From NCBI GenBank assembly GCA_019321725.1, contig JAGSPU010001667.1, positions 186,001-250,000 of the forward strand: a DNA stretch of 64,000 nucleotides, written 5' to 3'. Shown piece after piece: positions 52,161-64,000 of this stretch (position 1 is the stretch's first letter; each line of letters begins with the position of its first letter). Source of the stretch: Paulownia fortunei (lineage: Eukaryota; Streptophyta; Magnoliopsida; Lamiales; Paulowniaceae). Made by a program: the position numbers and the translations under genes. The notes below the pieces were generated by a model that was not told the origin of the DNA, searched no databases, and saw nothing but the letters and a program-made list of their open reading frames with translations.

Positions 52161-55100
52161 CCATACCATAATTTAGATGCTTAAATGAAATAAGAAGATT
52201 TTTTTTATTTTTTTATTTCCCACGAGGTAGCTAGGAGAATTTATTAGTACTAATTAAATCAAAGATTACTATTTCTAGGAACACGAAAAGGATTTTCTTC
52301 TACGTTGCATATTATTATCCACTAATTTATTTGTTGTTGCTTGAAGAATTAGAAAAATGTAATCGCGTTATATTTGAAATTGGGAATACAAACAACCTCA
52401 ACATATGGTGTCAATTTGTAAACATAATCGGCTAATTATTGGTTTGTAATTTACCGGCCAAACCACATCAGGTAGACAGAGTTAGGTATATAATTTCCCT
52501 GTCTAAAGTTAATTTTTTGACAAAACAATTAAAACAATCTCAAATCATAATATTGGATATGTCATATATTTCAAAACAAAATAACGCATTATAGTATTTT
52601 TAAAGTTGATAGAGAAGTATAGTATTGGGAACATTCAACAACTGTATCAGTGATGACATGGCAATACCTTGTTAGTCAACCAAGACACGTCGCAAAGATT
52701 TCAACTTTATGCTGGTTGAGGTAGATGTGGGAGCTATAAGAGCAGTCACATGAAATGAGGCAGAATTGGGTTTTATGGATGAGGGGGGGCCGCCGGGGGG
52801 GGTATAGGTACGCAGGTTTGGCCGCGTATTTCTTGGGCGGCCGATTGTTCACATGTGGATTGAAATATATTAGGTGGCAAGCCGTTAGCCTACCACATCT
52901 CCAGTCCAGTCCTTGCTTCCAAGCTATGACGTGTCCTCGTTGACTTCTGTCTTGTCCCCAGAATTAATGCCGGTCTTCAAGTGTACTATTTGTCCAATCT
53001 CATTTTGTTTTTATTAATCCACAGTTTTAGTTTTATATGACTAACCTATATAGATCCCATAGCTCTTGGTCGGTAGTTCGATCTTGTTAGTTTTTGTGGT
53101 GTAATTAATCGGTGCAATATATTTGTTCAATCATTGCCGTTAGATTAAAAAGAAGTTGGTGATCCTATGATCACCATCTACTGTAAAATCATCCTTGTTT
53201 TTGTGGCTTTAATCTACACAATGCAACTACACATTTCCTTGAAGCCAATTTTTAATTAAGTTAATTACATATATATATATATATATATTTATTAAGTATT
53301 GAATGTATCTTAAAATACGGGCAATAAATATATAAAATCAAACAATTCACAATCCATGATTTTAGATAGAATCTCATGAATCATTACATGTATATTTACA
53401 TTTTTGGACTTCCATATTCTTCCAAACGTGCAAATTTGGGACTTGTAGCCCATAGCTACAAAGATTTATTTTTACAAGTAGTACATATAGCATATGCCTA
53501 TTCCAAGCCCCTGATGGTGGGGGGGCAAAGGCTTCTTGAAACATAAAGAGCATCATCTATCAATTAGAGCTATTTATTAATCAAATAAATGCTCACTAAT
53601 TATTATATGCACTTTTGACTGGAGACTGTAGATTGACTGTCAATACAGGGTGGTACCCTATTTTAACATCTTAAATGCATAGAAATAAAAAGTACTCTTG
53701 TTGGCTCATGATTACTTGGAAAAAAATTTGATTTGCTAAACTGCCTGCAATGGCTCTTTCTCTTCCAAATGAACAATGGGTTGCTGATAGTCACGCATGA
53801 TCATCAGTTATCGTTAATCGTAGTCTAGTACTAGATTAGTCATGGGAACATTTGAATATATAAACACTTAAATTAGTGGTATAATTGACTTCTAAGTTGA
53901 ATCTAATTATATTGGTTTATGAACAAGTCAAGTTTATGCTATCAAGCCACTTTACAAAAAAATCAATTTTATGTTGTGGATCCACGTCATTTTTGAAAGC
54001 TATCATAAATAAAATCATACACAGTAATGGGTCGCCTAATATTTTTTCGAAACGCTAGTGGATTTCGAATAAAAAGGAAAGAAATATAATGTGCTCCTCT
54101 AAACAACATTAATTTGAATTTTAGCAAATTAATATATGTGCAATGATGTATCATACAATTGATTTTACTATTACACCCTCGAGATGTGGATACATACATC
54201 AATCGATCCGAAACCTAATTTTTAACATAATTATTATTGAATGATGGCGCGTCACGTACACATATATTAATGACTGCAATGTTGTTTCTTGACTACAACC
54301 ACGTGATCTGCATGTGACCCATATCTATAAATAGAACTCCATTGCAGTTAAAAAAAGAATTTGGCAATTTAAATACAAATACTATTTTATCTTTATATTG
54401 TAGCTCTATTTTTTTTAATCCAATTTGATTTAAACATCGAAATTTTTTAAACGAGAACTACCTCAATTAGCCTAACAATAGTTGCATTGCAAGTCAATTT
54501 AAGTGATATCAAGTCCGATCTGGAGCATCTCCTATGGGAGAGTGAGGAACTGGTGTTGGCTAGATCATATAAAAATAAGGCTAATGAAGCCCAACTGAAG
54601 TGCTAAAGGTGATGCCTTATACGTATCCCACCAGATTGCATGTCTTTGTCCATAGTTGTTAGACTAATTATTAAAATAATGATATATGATTACTATAATT
54701 ATAATCAATTTACTCACCAAAAAAAAAAAAAAAAAATGTTAGTACTCGAAAATACACTACCTATACTCCAAAGTAGAGTGTTTAATGCTTATGAAAAATG
54801 ATGAATGATGGAGCGCACATAATGATTTCTGAAATGTATATATAATTTTCCCCGAAAAATATTAATGCCGTCTAACTCATATACCAACTGCCATAGTTAA
54901 GATACGAGCCAACTTGCAAGTAGGCCCATTTGGAATTAATTATTTTTTATGCCTTTTTTGGTTTAAATGAATTAAAACTTCACCTCGAAACTAACGCGTT
55001 AAACAAAAATGGTGTACTGTTTAATTTGTTAATTGCCTTTATGGATCATATACAGTACGCACTCACATTAATATATCTTAACTTCTTAAATGGCCAAGAC

Positions 55101-55812
55101 CAAAATTTCAAACTGAAGCTTTATTTCTCTAAGTTTGGGACAATTTGACCTAAAAAGCGGGAAACTCGTGATCATCAAATTATCCGATCATTCCGTACGA
55201 TTTCAGAAAATTATATTTGAGCTCTAATTGGACCGTAAGTAGACATAATGTGCTGCTGAGTTTTGTTTTTTATTTTTCAACCTCAAAAGCAAGAGCCTAG
55301 AACACTTGTAAATCGATCAAAATCAAATTCAATGTAAATGGAACATGCGTCTATTTTTTCAATTGTTGGACTACAATTACATGAAATGATAATCTAAGCG
55401 AATGAAATCTTACACAAGTGGTATGGCTGAGTGATTACAAATTATTGCAATTGTTAAAGGTTTGATTTTTGATTATTTTTTTTATGATAGAAATTTCTCA
55501 TACAATGATATATAGGTAAATGATTTAGTTTTTGTAAAAAATGATTTATTTATTTTTTATTTTGTTCTTTTTCCAAGATTATCATGTCTAGAAAATCTTC
55601 AATGCCTCATTGTCCTGAATTACCAAGAGAAGATCCATCAGTAATTTTGTCTCTCCTATTTGCATTGAATATCATGGGGAGAAACCAATGAGTCAAGAAG
55701 TTATGGCTTTTGAATCAGAAAATCTATATGTGTGCTAGCTGCATTACACGATGGATATTTTTTGAGAATTTATTGATTCAACTACTACAAGGAGACTGTT
55801 TTATGCAATTCA

Positions 55813-55889
55813 ATTTCATGGTTGGTCCTTGAAAGTCGAAACTCTAATTCCATTTCATGGTTGGTCATTGAAAGTCGAAACTCTAATTT
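55813..55889. repeat. 39-bp tandem duplication
   Basis: ATTTCATGGTTGGTCCTTGA... starting at 55813 is repeated from 55852, with one mismatch in the shared part (CCTTG/CATTG). The period is 39 bases, a multiple of three, and a 67-codon frame runs through it, but nothing else suggests coding. Confidence 0.88.
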
Positions 55890-57404
55890 TGCTGCAACTG
55901 TCTATTCTATGTTAATCAAGACTAATAATTGTATCAGCCCACATATTGATTTTAGGGGCATGTTCTTAAAGGAGCACCATGTGCTGTTTTATTTCAATTT
56001 GATGGGAGTCAAAAACGGTGAATAAATTTCATCTAATCCTTAAATGCATTAATTGTTAAAACAAGATTTTAAATTTAGTGGTTGCCATCCTTTATTGCCA
56101 CGTGGCTATTGCTTTCACAGATTGATTACTAAAATATATATGAACCAATAGCATGCATTCGAATTAGGATATCATAAATCATTATTAACTGAAATACCCC
56201 ATCGTGAATTAGAAAACGAGCAAATTACCTCTCTGTTTAGGGCGTTAGATTTTTACTTTCTTTTAAATCTCATGGGGTTTGATTTGCTTATTTATTTTCT
56301 CATGGGTAATTACATCTCTATATCTGGGTGTGGACTGAATCTTAATGGGCCATGTCAGATTTTCACTGCAAAATAGCCTGTACAAACCATCACATGGCAT
56401 TATGTTTTAGAAAAAATATATACTCTAATTCATTGGGCTAAGGCGGAGATTGGATTCTTAGAACTGGGCTTAACTTTCTCAGCTCACAAGACAAGACCCT
56501 TCCAGAAAGGAAACAATTGAAGTAGTCTACTTGAGATGGGCTGTGATATTGGATACGAACTTTGAACGATGAGCCCAAGTCGTGTATGCAGTTGAGCTTA
56601 GCTATGTGTTAGGGTGAGCCTTAATTTTGACCAGGACCATATTCTTCCCAGCTGAAATTCAACATAGTCATCCCCAAACACAATCACACTCAAGAAAATA
56701 ATATCATTGTAAAAAAATTTAAAATATTAATCATAAAAATAAATTTAAAATAAAAATATAAGAATTAAACCAAAGGACATTTAAAAAAGGAAAAGAATCT
56801 GAGTTGAATGCGTCAAACAGTGCATGACAACTCTCTTAAATAAGCCAAAATCACATTTAATGAAAAGGTGGACAAGAAGACGGTACAGTGTCACAAATTG
56901 ATGGAGTTCTATTTTTTAGTCGATTCAGGTACACAGCTGTATGCTGTTGTTCGCTTCTCTCACAGGACCAATCCCTCCATTAAATCATCTCAACCTCTTT
57001 TGCTCTTTGGTATGTGATGCAAGGAAATAAGATTTACTTAAAAAAAATTGTATTATAGTCATCTAGAAATTCAAAAATAAGGAATTCTTTCTTGATTAAT
57101 GTCCAACTTTTGGAAGATGTCAAATGAAGCTCTTGTCTAAAATAGATTCATTCATACTTCTCTTTTCCTATTTCCTTTTTTTTTTTTTTTGGTGGGCTCA
57201 ATGGTCTTTATCCAAATTCTTAACCCTAAAACCCAATAAATCACCTTAGAACTCTAACCAAACTTATTAATTGTGAATCATTTGAAAATTGAAAATCAAC
57301 TAGTATTCTGTTTAAATAAAAAATAAAAAAAATGTATTAATGAGTCAAAATGAAAGATAAGCTCTAATATTTCCTTAAAGAAGTGAAAATTCAAATAGTT
57401 GGCA

Positions 57405-57413
57405 TATAATTAA
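57405..57413. repeat. Left 9-bp target-site duplication
   Basis: TATAATTAA directly abuts the left end of the Mutator-like element and matches the right copy at 58358-58366 exactly. Confidence 0.8.
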
Positions 57414-58357
57414 GGGCAAAATAAAATAATACCCCCTGAACTTGATCATATATTACATTTAGCCCCTGAACTTGGTGAGGTAACATTTAACCCCAGAATC
57501 AAATTTGAATTCAATGTTTGGATAAAATTGCCCTCAAATGAATTTATATAGTTATTAGTATATTTTAAATATTTCTACCCCAATTTAGATTTTAAATTCT
57601 TTATTAATTAGAAAAATATTTTAACTTATATATTTTTTTTTAAAAAAAAAGTAATTTGTAACTTAAGTAATTCAAATTTTAAAAAACTAAAATAATAATT
57701 GAGTATAACTAATACATAAAAAATATTAAATTGAAAGCACATCCAATTAGTTCTATTGTGATCTTTTAGGTGCTAAATCTTATTAGTCGAGCAAAGATTG
57801 TTTAAGATATTTAAATGTTATCAAAAAAATATGTATTTTTTTTCTTTCATAGTAAAACATTACATAAATTATTATATTAAAAATATAGATTATCAATAAT
57901 TTAATATATATATATATAGATATATCTAAATTAAGTATATAAAAATATACGTATTCATCTTTAGACGAAAAAGTTATCAAATTTATTTAGATTAAATAGT
58001 TAATACTTTATTTTGAATTCAAATAATCAAAATAATTTTCATGTTTAATATTTTTGGTATTTATTATACTCATTTATTACTATAATTTTTTGAAATTTGA
58101 ATTACTTAAGTTACTAATTATTTTTATTCAAAATATAGTTTATAATATTTTTTTTCTAATTAATAAAGAATCTAAAATCGAAATTGAGGTATAAATGTTC
58201 AAAATATACTAAAACTTATATAAATTCATTATTAAGGGCAAATTTATCTAAACATTAAATTCAAATTTGATTTAGGTAGGTAAATATTACATTGATAATT
58301 TAAGGGAATAAATGCCGACTTAGGGTGAAGTTAGGAGAGTATAGTTGTGTTTTGTCC
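57414..58357. mobile_element. Non-autonomous Mutator-like element (MULE) with long terminal inverted repeats
   Basis: The left end begins GGGCAAAATAAAATAAT; the reverse complement of the right end begins GGACAAAACACAACTAT. The inverted arms are about 320 bases each (57414-57735 and 58040-58357), roughly 80-85% alike by eye over stretches such as CAAATTTGAATTCAATGTTT / CAAATTTGAATTTAATGTTT and ATTCTTTATTAATTAGAAAA. The internal part is about 300 bases of AT-rich DNA with no transposase. A perfect 9-bp duplication flanks the element; 9 bp is the hallmark length of Mutator transposition. It could only move with a transposase supplied elsewhere. The pieces reading CCCCTGAACTT in the left arm are typical of a repeat seen in many plants. 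Confidence 0.82.
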
Positions 58358-58366
58358 TATAATTAA
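58358..58366. repeat. Right 9-bp target-site duplication
   Basis: TATAATTAA, identical to the left copy at 57405-57413. Confidence 0.8.
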
Positions 58367-59096
58367 TCTCATAATAGTCAATGATAATTGCTATGTGTTG
58401 CTTTTTTTTATTTTTTGATACTTGAAAAAGCAGGTAAGGAGCTAGTACAATCTCCTTAAATGTGACTATACGAGTTTTTAGGTCGTATAATATTCGGATT
58501 AAGCCATAGTTATAGCCCAAATGATTAATTCATCACTATAACTATGAGTTGCTTTTAGATTTTGGATCAGAGATTGTATGGAAGAGTCATACAAAAACCT
58601 GTATACAATGCACTACCTACAGATTCGTTGATTACCAAAGCAAAAGATTGCTTAATTTATCCGATTACCCCAAATCCAACATGTCCTTAAAATCTTCGTC
58701 ACTGGTAGCTGCAAAGTCCATTAACGACCACAAGAAGAAAGAACCAATTTATTGCTACTGAGAAAAGACAAAGGAGGAAAGCCATTTTCACTAACTTTAT
58801 TTGACTTCTCCTTTCGTTCCTAATGTCTTGTTGCCCACTTTTTCTTTTTCTTCTTCTTTTTTTTTTCTGAATGATTATTTAATACCGAGAATTTGGCTAG
58901 AGGGCAAAATCTCCAGAACTCGATCTCTGTGTAAGTTTATCATCTTGTGCATGCATGCAGATATTACCTAACGTGTTTCCAGGAGATGTTATACACGTAT
59001 TAACCTCAATCCCAACCCAGAAACAAAGCATTAAATTTACCCAACTGCCAACCATTTTAGTTTCATTTCTTCTGTTCACACGATCAGAAATTGCAC

Positions 59097-59104
59097 TATA
59101 TAAA
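59097..59104 (+). promoter_or_regulatory. TATA box of the first LTP gene
   Basis: TATATAAA 75-82 bases before the start codon at 59179, in a good position for a leader of about 45-50 bases. Confidence 0.65.
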
Positions 59105-59178
59105 GCAGAGCCCTGTTACATTCGATCCCACACTTAAATAAAGTCTATTAAGAGAATTAATTTAGTGTACTTTTGCAG

Positions 59179-59703
59179 ATGCAGGCCAAGTTCGCTTTCG
59201 TGATGCTATTGTGCATGGCGGTGCAGGTTGCATTATTTGCACCCCATGCAGAAGCAGCTATATCGTGTAGTCAGGTGCAGAGTGGGCTGTTACCATGCCT
59301 GGGGTTTCTGCAGGGGCGTGCGCTGGTGCCACAGTGCTGCGCCGGGGTTAGGTCGGTGGCCGCCGCCGCAAGAACCCCAACCGACCGCCGCGCCGCATGC
59401 AGTTGCTTGCAGGCGGCTGCTAAATCTTTCAAGGGCATTAATTATGGGAATGCTGCTATGCTTCCCAGCAAATGCGGGGTCAGAATTCCATTCAAGATTA
59501 GTCCAACCACTGACTGCTCTAGGTACATAAAACGGGTTCAAAAGTTTTTCCGTATTAATCTGTTCTTATATAGTAAAAGAAAATATATGTATTAAGTCCA
59601 CGCTTTAATTGCCGAAAAGCTTTGGGATTATTTATGTAATTATAATACTTATTTGGTTCGACGATTTATGGAGTACATTTGATATTTTTGCAGGGTTGGG
59701 TGA
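59179..59703 (+). CDS. LTP: Type-1 non-specific lipid-transfer protein, two exons
   Basis: Exon 1 59179-59522 and exon 2 59694-59703 give 117 residues. Exon 2 adds only Val-Gly and the stop. Signal peptide about residues 1-27 (FAFVMLLCMAVQVALFA, cut near AEA|A), then a mature protein of about 90 residues. The eight-cysteine pattern is complete: C-X9-C-X12-CC-X19-CXC-X22-C-X13-C, matching type 1. The PTDRRAAC and IPFKISPTTDC blocks hold the usual lipid-cavity residues. Such proteins are secreted and bind fatty acids or other lipids, serving in cuticle building and defence. Without splicing, the frame would run on about 24 residues after DCSR, which no family member has. The gene is GC-richer than its flanks, as expected. 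It pairs with the LTP gene 2.3 kb downstream. Confidence 0.93.
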
Positions 59704-61154
59704 ATTTGGAGATGGTGTTACTTTCTAGTGCCCGTTTAACATGCAACTTGAGAATAAGATGGATTGTTGATCCCAAGTAGAGAGGGCCACCTGAGTGAAT
59801 CTCTAGTTTCTGTATGTAGTTTTTGATTTTCGTAGCCACTTATGGCCTTTAACTTGTAACAGCAATAATATAGTCCTACTTTCTGAGGTAATTTTGGCGC
59901 ATGGTTGTGGACTAAACTACATATCTTCACATTTTTATATGTATCTTAGCTCCTTTTGTCCGACTTGTAAGCTGTAGATTTTCTAGTTTCTTCCTTTATT
60001 TTTAAACCTTACACACGCTCAAAGAAAGTTTGACTGCACGGATTTATTTAGCTAAATGTAATAAAGCACGTAATTTCTTCATAGTAGAACATATTATTCA
60101 ATTATTAAAACTAATGGAGTCATACTGGATGTAATGAAACTAAGTAAATAAATTTCCCATATATTTTAGGTCAACAATAAAGATGAAGTTGTCTGGTCCC
60201 AAATTCGTAATTTGCCAAGTCAATATGTTAATTCCAACAATATAAGCAATAAGGGTAAAATACCATTTTATCATTTTGCTCATAAAAAATTGCCACAAGG
60301 CCAGGATATGTGTCTTTTTATGCGTATTTGACCTGACTCGATATTTGGGTCAGACTCGATACGAACGATAGGCTATTGATAATTTTAGCATCCGCACAAC
60401 AGAACAATCTTAGCTGATTAAATTGAATTTAGATCTTGACACCTGGCCCAATGAGGGCTAATACAGGTGAACGTTCGCTTATAAATAGTTCCCAACTTGC
60501 TTATTTAGAAGTAATTGATATTTTGAATTTAATCTTACTTGCTATTTAGATCTCATGCTGCAAACAAATTTAATTATTATAGGATCTTATCTGAAAATTA
60601 TAATAAATTCTTACTAACCTGACATGTGTTTCATTCTTGAACTTCATTTTTAAAATCATAATCTCTAAACTAATACTGATCTTCCAAATTAATTATTATT
60701 TGTCTTGTCAATTAATCAAAATTAGTTTGACATATCAATATTGTGAATAACATTTTACTTTAACGATTAAATTTAAATGTTGACTTGAAAAATAACTTTT
60801 TGAACTAGTTAAGCTTCATGCACGTTAATTGAATTCAATCAAACCACTGTCAAATCTAGTTTTAAACAAAATGACAAATTTCAATCGAGCATGGACGATC
60901 AATTGCTACGTTCAATTACACAACTATAAGAAAATAAGACACGACGTAGCTTTTCCCTTTAGCCCTTTTTTATAATGAAAAACTATTTAGCCTTCATAAG
61001 GAAATTAAACATAGTATGCATGACAACTCAAAAGACAAGTAGAGAGTGATATATATGTCTCCCTCCCATCAAAATGGTCGATTCTAATTTTTATGCCTCC
61101 AATTCAAATCACAAGCTCCTTAATAAGGGAAGCCAATGTATTTTCTGAAGTTAT

Positions 61155-61263
<109 letters not shown>

Positions 61264-61296
61264 ATACATAAATATTATATATATGTACATGTATTT

Positions 61297-61405
61297 ATAT
61301 AAATCTGTCATGTTGAGAAAGGGATTTTATATATATATGTATATATACATACATACATACACACACATGCATTCATATAAATCTGTAATGTTGAGAAAGG
61401 GAGAC
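61297..61405. repeat. Direct repeat spaced 78 bp
   Basis: ATATAAATCTGTCATGTTGA at 61297 recurs as ATATAAATCTGTAATGTTGA at 61375, both followed by GAAAGGGA. The spacer is TA/CATA-rich. Probably a slippage or unequal-exchange duplication next to the compound microsatellite. Confidence 0.85.
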
Positions 61406-61931
61406 TTGACAGGAGGTAGTTGAATTCATATTCGTATTGAATGCAGTATGGCCATTAGTACTCTCTTTTATTGTTCCTATGCAGAAAAAGATAAGACCAC
61501 AAGAAGCTGGACTATATTTTAGCACCATATTTTAAATAATTGTACCTGAATTATAATGGAAAGATTCATCAAAAGCATGTAGTTCACACACACACATGTT
61601 CATGTTTGTGGAGCCTAGTATTAGTTGTATTTCATCAAATTGTAGCATTACGTACATATAACAAAAAATGAAATTCTTCTGTACCCAACTAATTTATGTT
61701 CACACATCCTACATAATTTTTTTTTTTTTTTGGGTGAAATAAAAGAAAATACCATTCCAAAGAAAATATGCCACATAGTTTTCATTACAGAGTGTACATG
61801 AAAAAGTTTTTGTGAGAACCACTTGGATCTTTATCAAAAAAACACAACATTAATAAGCATTGAATTTTCCAACTACCCTTCCAATTACTGTATTGTACAA
61901 TCATTTTTGGTTCCATTTGACAAGAATTCTC

Positions 61932-61939
61932 TATATAAA
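61932..61939 (+). promoter_or_regulatory. TATA box of the second LTP gene
   Basis: TATATAAA 97-104 bases before the start codon at 62036, nearly the same core as in the first LTP promoter. Confidence 0.65.
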
Positions 61940-62035
61940 CATCCCAACTGGAATGCTACTTCAAATTTCAAAGAAAAATAACATATATAGTACTGATCAA
62001 TTATTTTTTCAGCTCAGCACAAGAATCCTCCAAAA

Positions 62036-63152
62036 ATGGCAAGGTCCGGAATGACTAAGGCAACATGCCTAGTGCTCATCGCGGCCGTGGTGGTCGCGCC
62101 ACTGCTCACTGAGGCGGCAGCGCCACCAAAGATCTCATGCGGGAAGGTGACGAGCACCCTGGCTCCGTGCTTTGAGTACGTGTTGAGTGGGGGCAAGGTT
62201 CCAATTAACTGCTGCGAGGGGGTTAAGTCGCTGTACAAGGAGGCGAGCACCACCGCTGACCGCCGTAACGTTTGCTTGTGCCTGAAATCTGTCACCAGCT
62301 CCGCCTCTCCTGCTGCCATTAAAAACGCCAAAAGCCTCCCTGGAAAATGTGGCCTCTCCATTCCCTACGAAATCACCCCTGCAATTAATTGCAGCAAGTA
62401 AATATGAACTATTTTTTCTACTTCGCTATCTTTTTTACACACTGTGTGTGATTTAGTTCTAGATGAACTCTCTAACACAAAGAAAAATATATGTTGTGTC
62501 TTTTAATCAGTTGAGATGAGATCTTATATCATATGCTGTCAACATACTTAGGTGAATGTATTTTACGGGAAACCATTCTGTGGATTTTTTGTGTCGCGTC
62601 TGATTTGTCTCACCTCGATTTGACTTTGAGATTTCTCATCCCTCATCTCCAGCAGGTGACAGATGGGTTCAAAATTGTAGGCTTAAAATATCTTTAATTG
62701 GATCTCACGGAATTAAACTTTGGACCTTTGTTGAACTGTTCCTCTTTTAACCTCGTGACTTAGCCTTTGGTCTTTGTTGGATATATCACATCACCGTCAT
62801 TAGTCTTATTTAGTAAAGCATGTATATAAAAAATTGTTCTTTTTTACATAAACTACAGGAACAAGTGGAAGATTCAATTCTGACATGTAATGATATTCTA
62901 AATGTAATATTCTTTCCTAGCCACTAATTGTTGTACTGCATCATTATACAGCCATTGCATGCGATAATTATACGTATGTTACTGCCTAAATGTAGTTAAC
63001 GAAAATGAAGTCTTTGATAATGTGTGCATATTTCCTTTACCAAACACACACACACACACACACAAAATAAAAATAAATAAATAAAATAGGAGGAAGTATT
63101 CATATTTGGTTGTAAGTTTAATAGCATGAACTCTTGTTGCAGGGTGAATTAG
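62036..63152 (+). CDS. LTP: Type-1 non-specific lipid-transfer protein, probably two exons
   Basis: Exon 1 is 62036-62397; a 10-base exon 2 at 63143-63152 (acceptor TTGTTGCAG) would complete the Lys codon and add Val-Asn-stop, giving 122-123 residues. Without splicing the frame stops at once after CSK (62399-62401), giving 121 residues, so both forms are viable. The shared intron position with the upstream LTP gene favours splicing. Signal peptide about residues 1-28 (CLVLIAAVVVAPLLTEA). The eight cysteines fit C-X9-C-X13-CC-X19-CXC-X22-C-X13-C. TADRRNVC and IPYEITPAINC are the usual cavity blocks. Secreted lipid carrier; compared with the upstream copy it is clearly diverged, so the duplication is not recent or the two have been selected apart. 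Confidence 0.92.
63042..63064. repeat. (AC)n microsatellite in the LTP intron
   Basis: Uninterrupted AC run in the proposed intron of the second LTP gene, about 80 bases before its acceptor. Confidence 0.85.
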
Positions 63153-64000
63153 AATGATTGAGTTCTGGGTTTTCTGCTGGTGTCTCTGCCCGAAGGGAAA
63201 TTTGGGCTCTGCAGCTCTTCCATTTGCCAAGTTTTCTGGATCTTTGTTCGATTATCATGTCACTCTGTTGTAGGTGTTGTCATTGAATTATATATAATGT
63301 ATTAGTTTTATTTACCCATACCCGCTCAATTCTGGTGATATTCTACATTACAAATGGATTTTATTTTATTTTTTTTGTCGCAATTTTCTTGTTCTCTCCT
63401 TCCATTCGTTCCTAACACTACTGCTGTATGCGCAAAATATTTAAATGTATAATCTGGAAATTGATTTAATAACATGACATAATTTTTTGAAAACCAATTG
63501 AGCTGAAAACTTTTTCTAGTGTTTAGCAAGAAATTAGTATGACATTCATCGTATTTGTAATTCTAAGAGGGTGATTGGTAAGAGAAAATGACTTGTTAAT
63601 GGATTTGATATTTACAAATTTATTTTCGAACCTATATTTCGTATAATTTTAATTTACTCCAAGGAAAATCATCGTTTTAAGGAGTTCCAAACCCTCAAAA
63701 CTTGGCCATTATCAATTGCTAAACAATGAATCTAAATTTTTAACGTGTCTAAAATAACATTGTGAAAATGATATGACATTCAGATACAAGTTAAGGTCGT
63801 TTATTAGTAAGTAACTTGCATTTACAATTTTATTGATTATGAATTGGAAGATATTTAAGAATATAACAAATCACTATCCTTATTTTAAGAAAAAAAATGA
63901 TACGACAAAAAAAAATAAAAAAATGATATGACATATGGTACTAATATATTAAATATTCATATAATACATGTTTATGTATAAAGTATATTATCTAAATATA
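63153..64000. other. Downstream flank of the second LTP gene
   Basis: Probable 3' UTR followed by AT-rich intergenic DNA up to the window edge. No gene seen. Confidence 0.6.

Larger units (their letters stand above)
51392..59178. other. Intergenic region with a Mutator-like element
   Basis: No gene supported. It contains the expansin promoter, a compound microsatellite (52083-52160), a G-rich patch (52783-52802), an AT tract near 53270-53289, a 39-bp tandem duplication (55813-55889), the Mutator-like element 57414-58357, and the promoter of the first LTP gene. Short open frames such as 52755-52943 and 55822-56025 lack family similarity. Confidence 0.6.

Noticed and set aside
52755..52943. 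62-codon GC-rich frame
   Set aside because: Driven by G runs; no similarity and likely unreliable base counts.
62014..62361. 115-codon minus-strand frame
   Set aside because: Antisense shadow of the second LTP gene, which has all eight cysteines in the plus frame.

Overview
This is nuclear DNA from a flowering plant, most likely a eudicot. The genes have many introns with plant-type borders (U/A-rich introns, GT..AG ends). The intergenic DNA is AT-rich and carries many AT, GT, GA and ATT microsatellites. Every recognisable protein belongs to a plant or plant-expanded family. I cannot place the species from sequence alone. Nothing bacterial, organellar or viral was seen.

Layout: (1) 776-9013, minus strand: an eight-exon nucleotidyltransferase-fold gene of the plant poly(A)-polymerase/OAS1-like family. 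(2) 12971-16926, plus: a nine-exon gene for a small uncharacterised membrane protein with a signal peptide and one C-terminal membrane segment. (3) 16.9-26.2 kb: gene-free AT-rich DNA. (4) 26245-30277, plus: a two-exon MATE/DETOXIFICATION transporter of the DTX48-54 type. (5) 30.3-37.6 kb: repeat-rich intergenic DNA with tandem duplications and one anonymous repeat. (6) 37591-41713, plus: a six-exon Raf-like protein kinase close to ATN1. (7) 44143-49161, plus: a seven-exon MACPF-domain gene of the CAD1 type, with defence-type promoter motifs upstream. (8) 50112-51309, minus: a three-exon alpha-expansin. (9) 51.3-59.2 kb: intergenic, with an intact-looking 944-bp Mutator-like element (57414-58357) flanked by a perfect 9-bp target-site duplication. 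(10) 59179-59703 and 62036-63152, plus: two type-1 lipid-transfer-protein genes in tandem, sharing one intron position.

The genes form no operon-like pathway. The loose themes are cell surface and wall (expansin, two secreted LTPs), defence and cell-death control (CAD1-like MACPF protein, possibly the LTPs), signalling (Raf-like kinase) and transport (MATE). The LTP pair is a local duplication; the other genes look like ordinary neighbours.

The most striking signal is technical or evolutionary. Three otherwise intact genes (nucleotidyltransferase, kinase, expansin) each lack exactly one base, at a short homopolymer in a conserved stretch. In two of them a nearby alternative splice site would restore the frame. 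Three independent events of the same kind in 64 kb suggest residual long-read homopolymer errors more than three real mutations, but that needs reads to settle. I found no convincing undescribed biological system. The best leads are the long-TIR Mutator element, a probable GC-AG intron, the uncharacterised membrane protein and the clustered tandem duplications.
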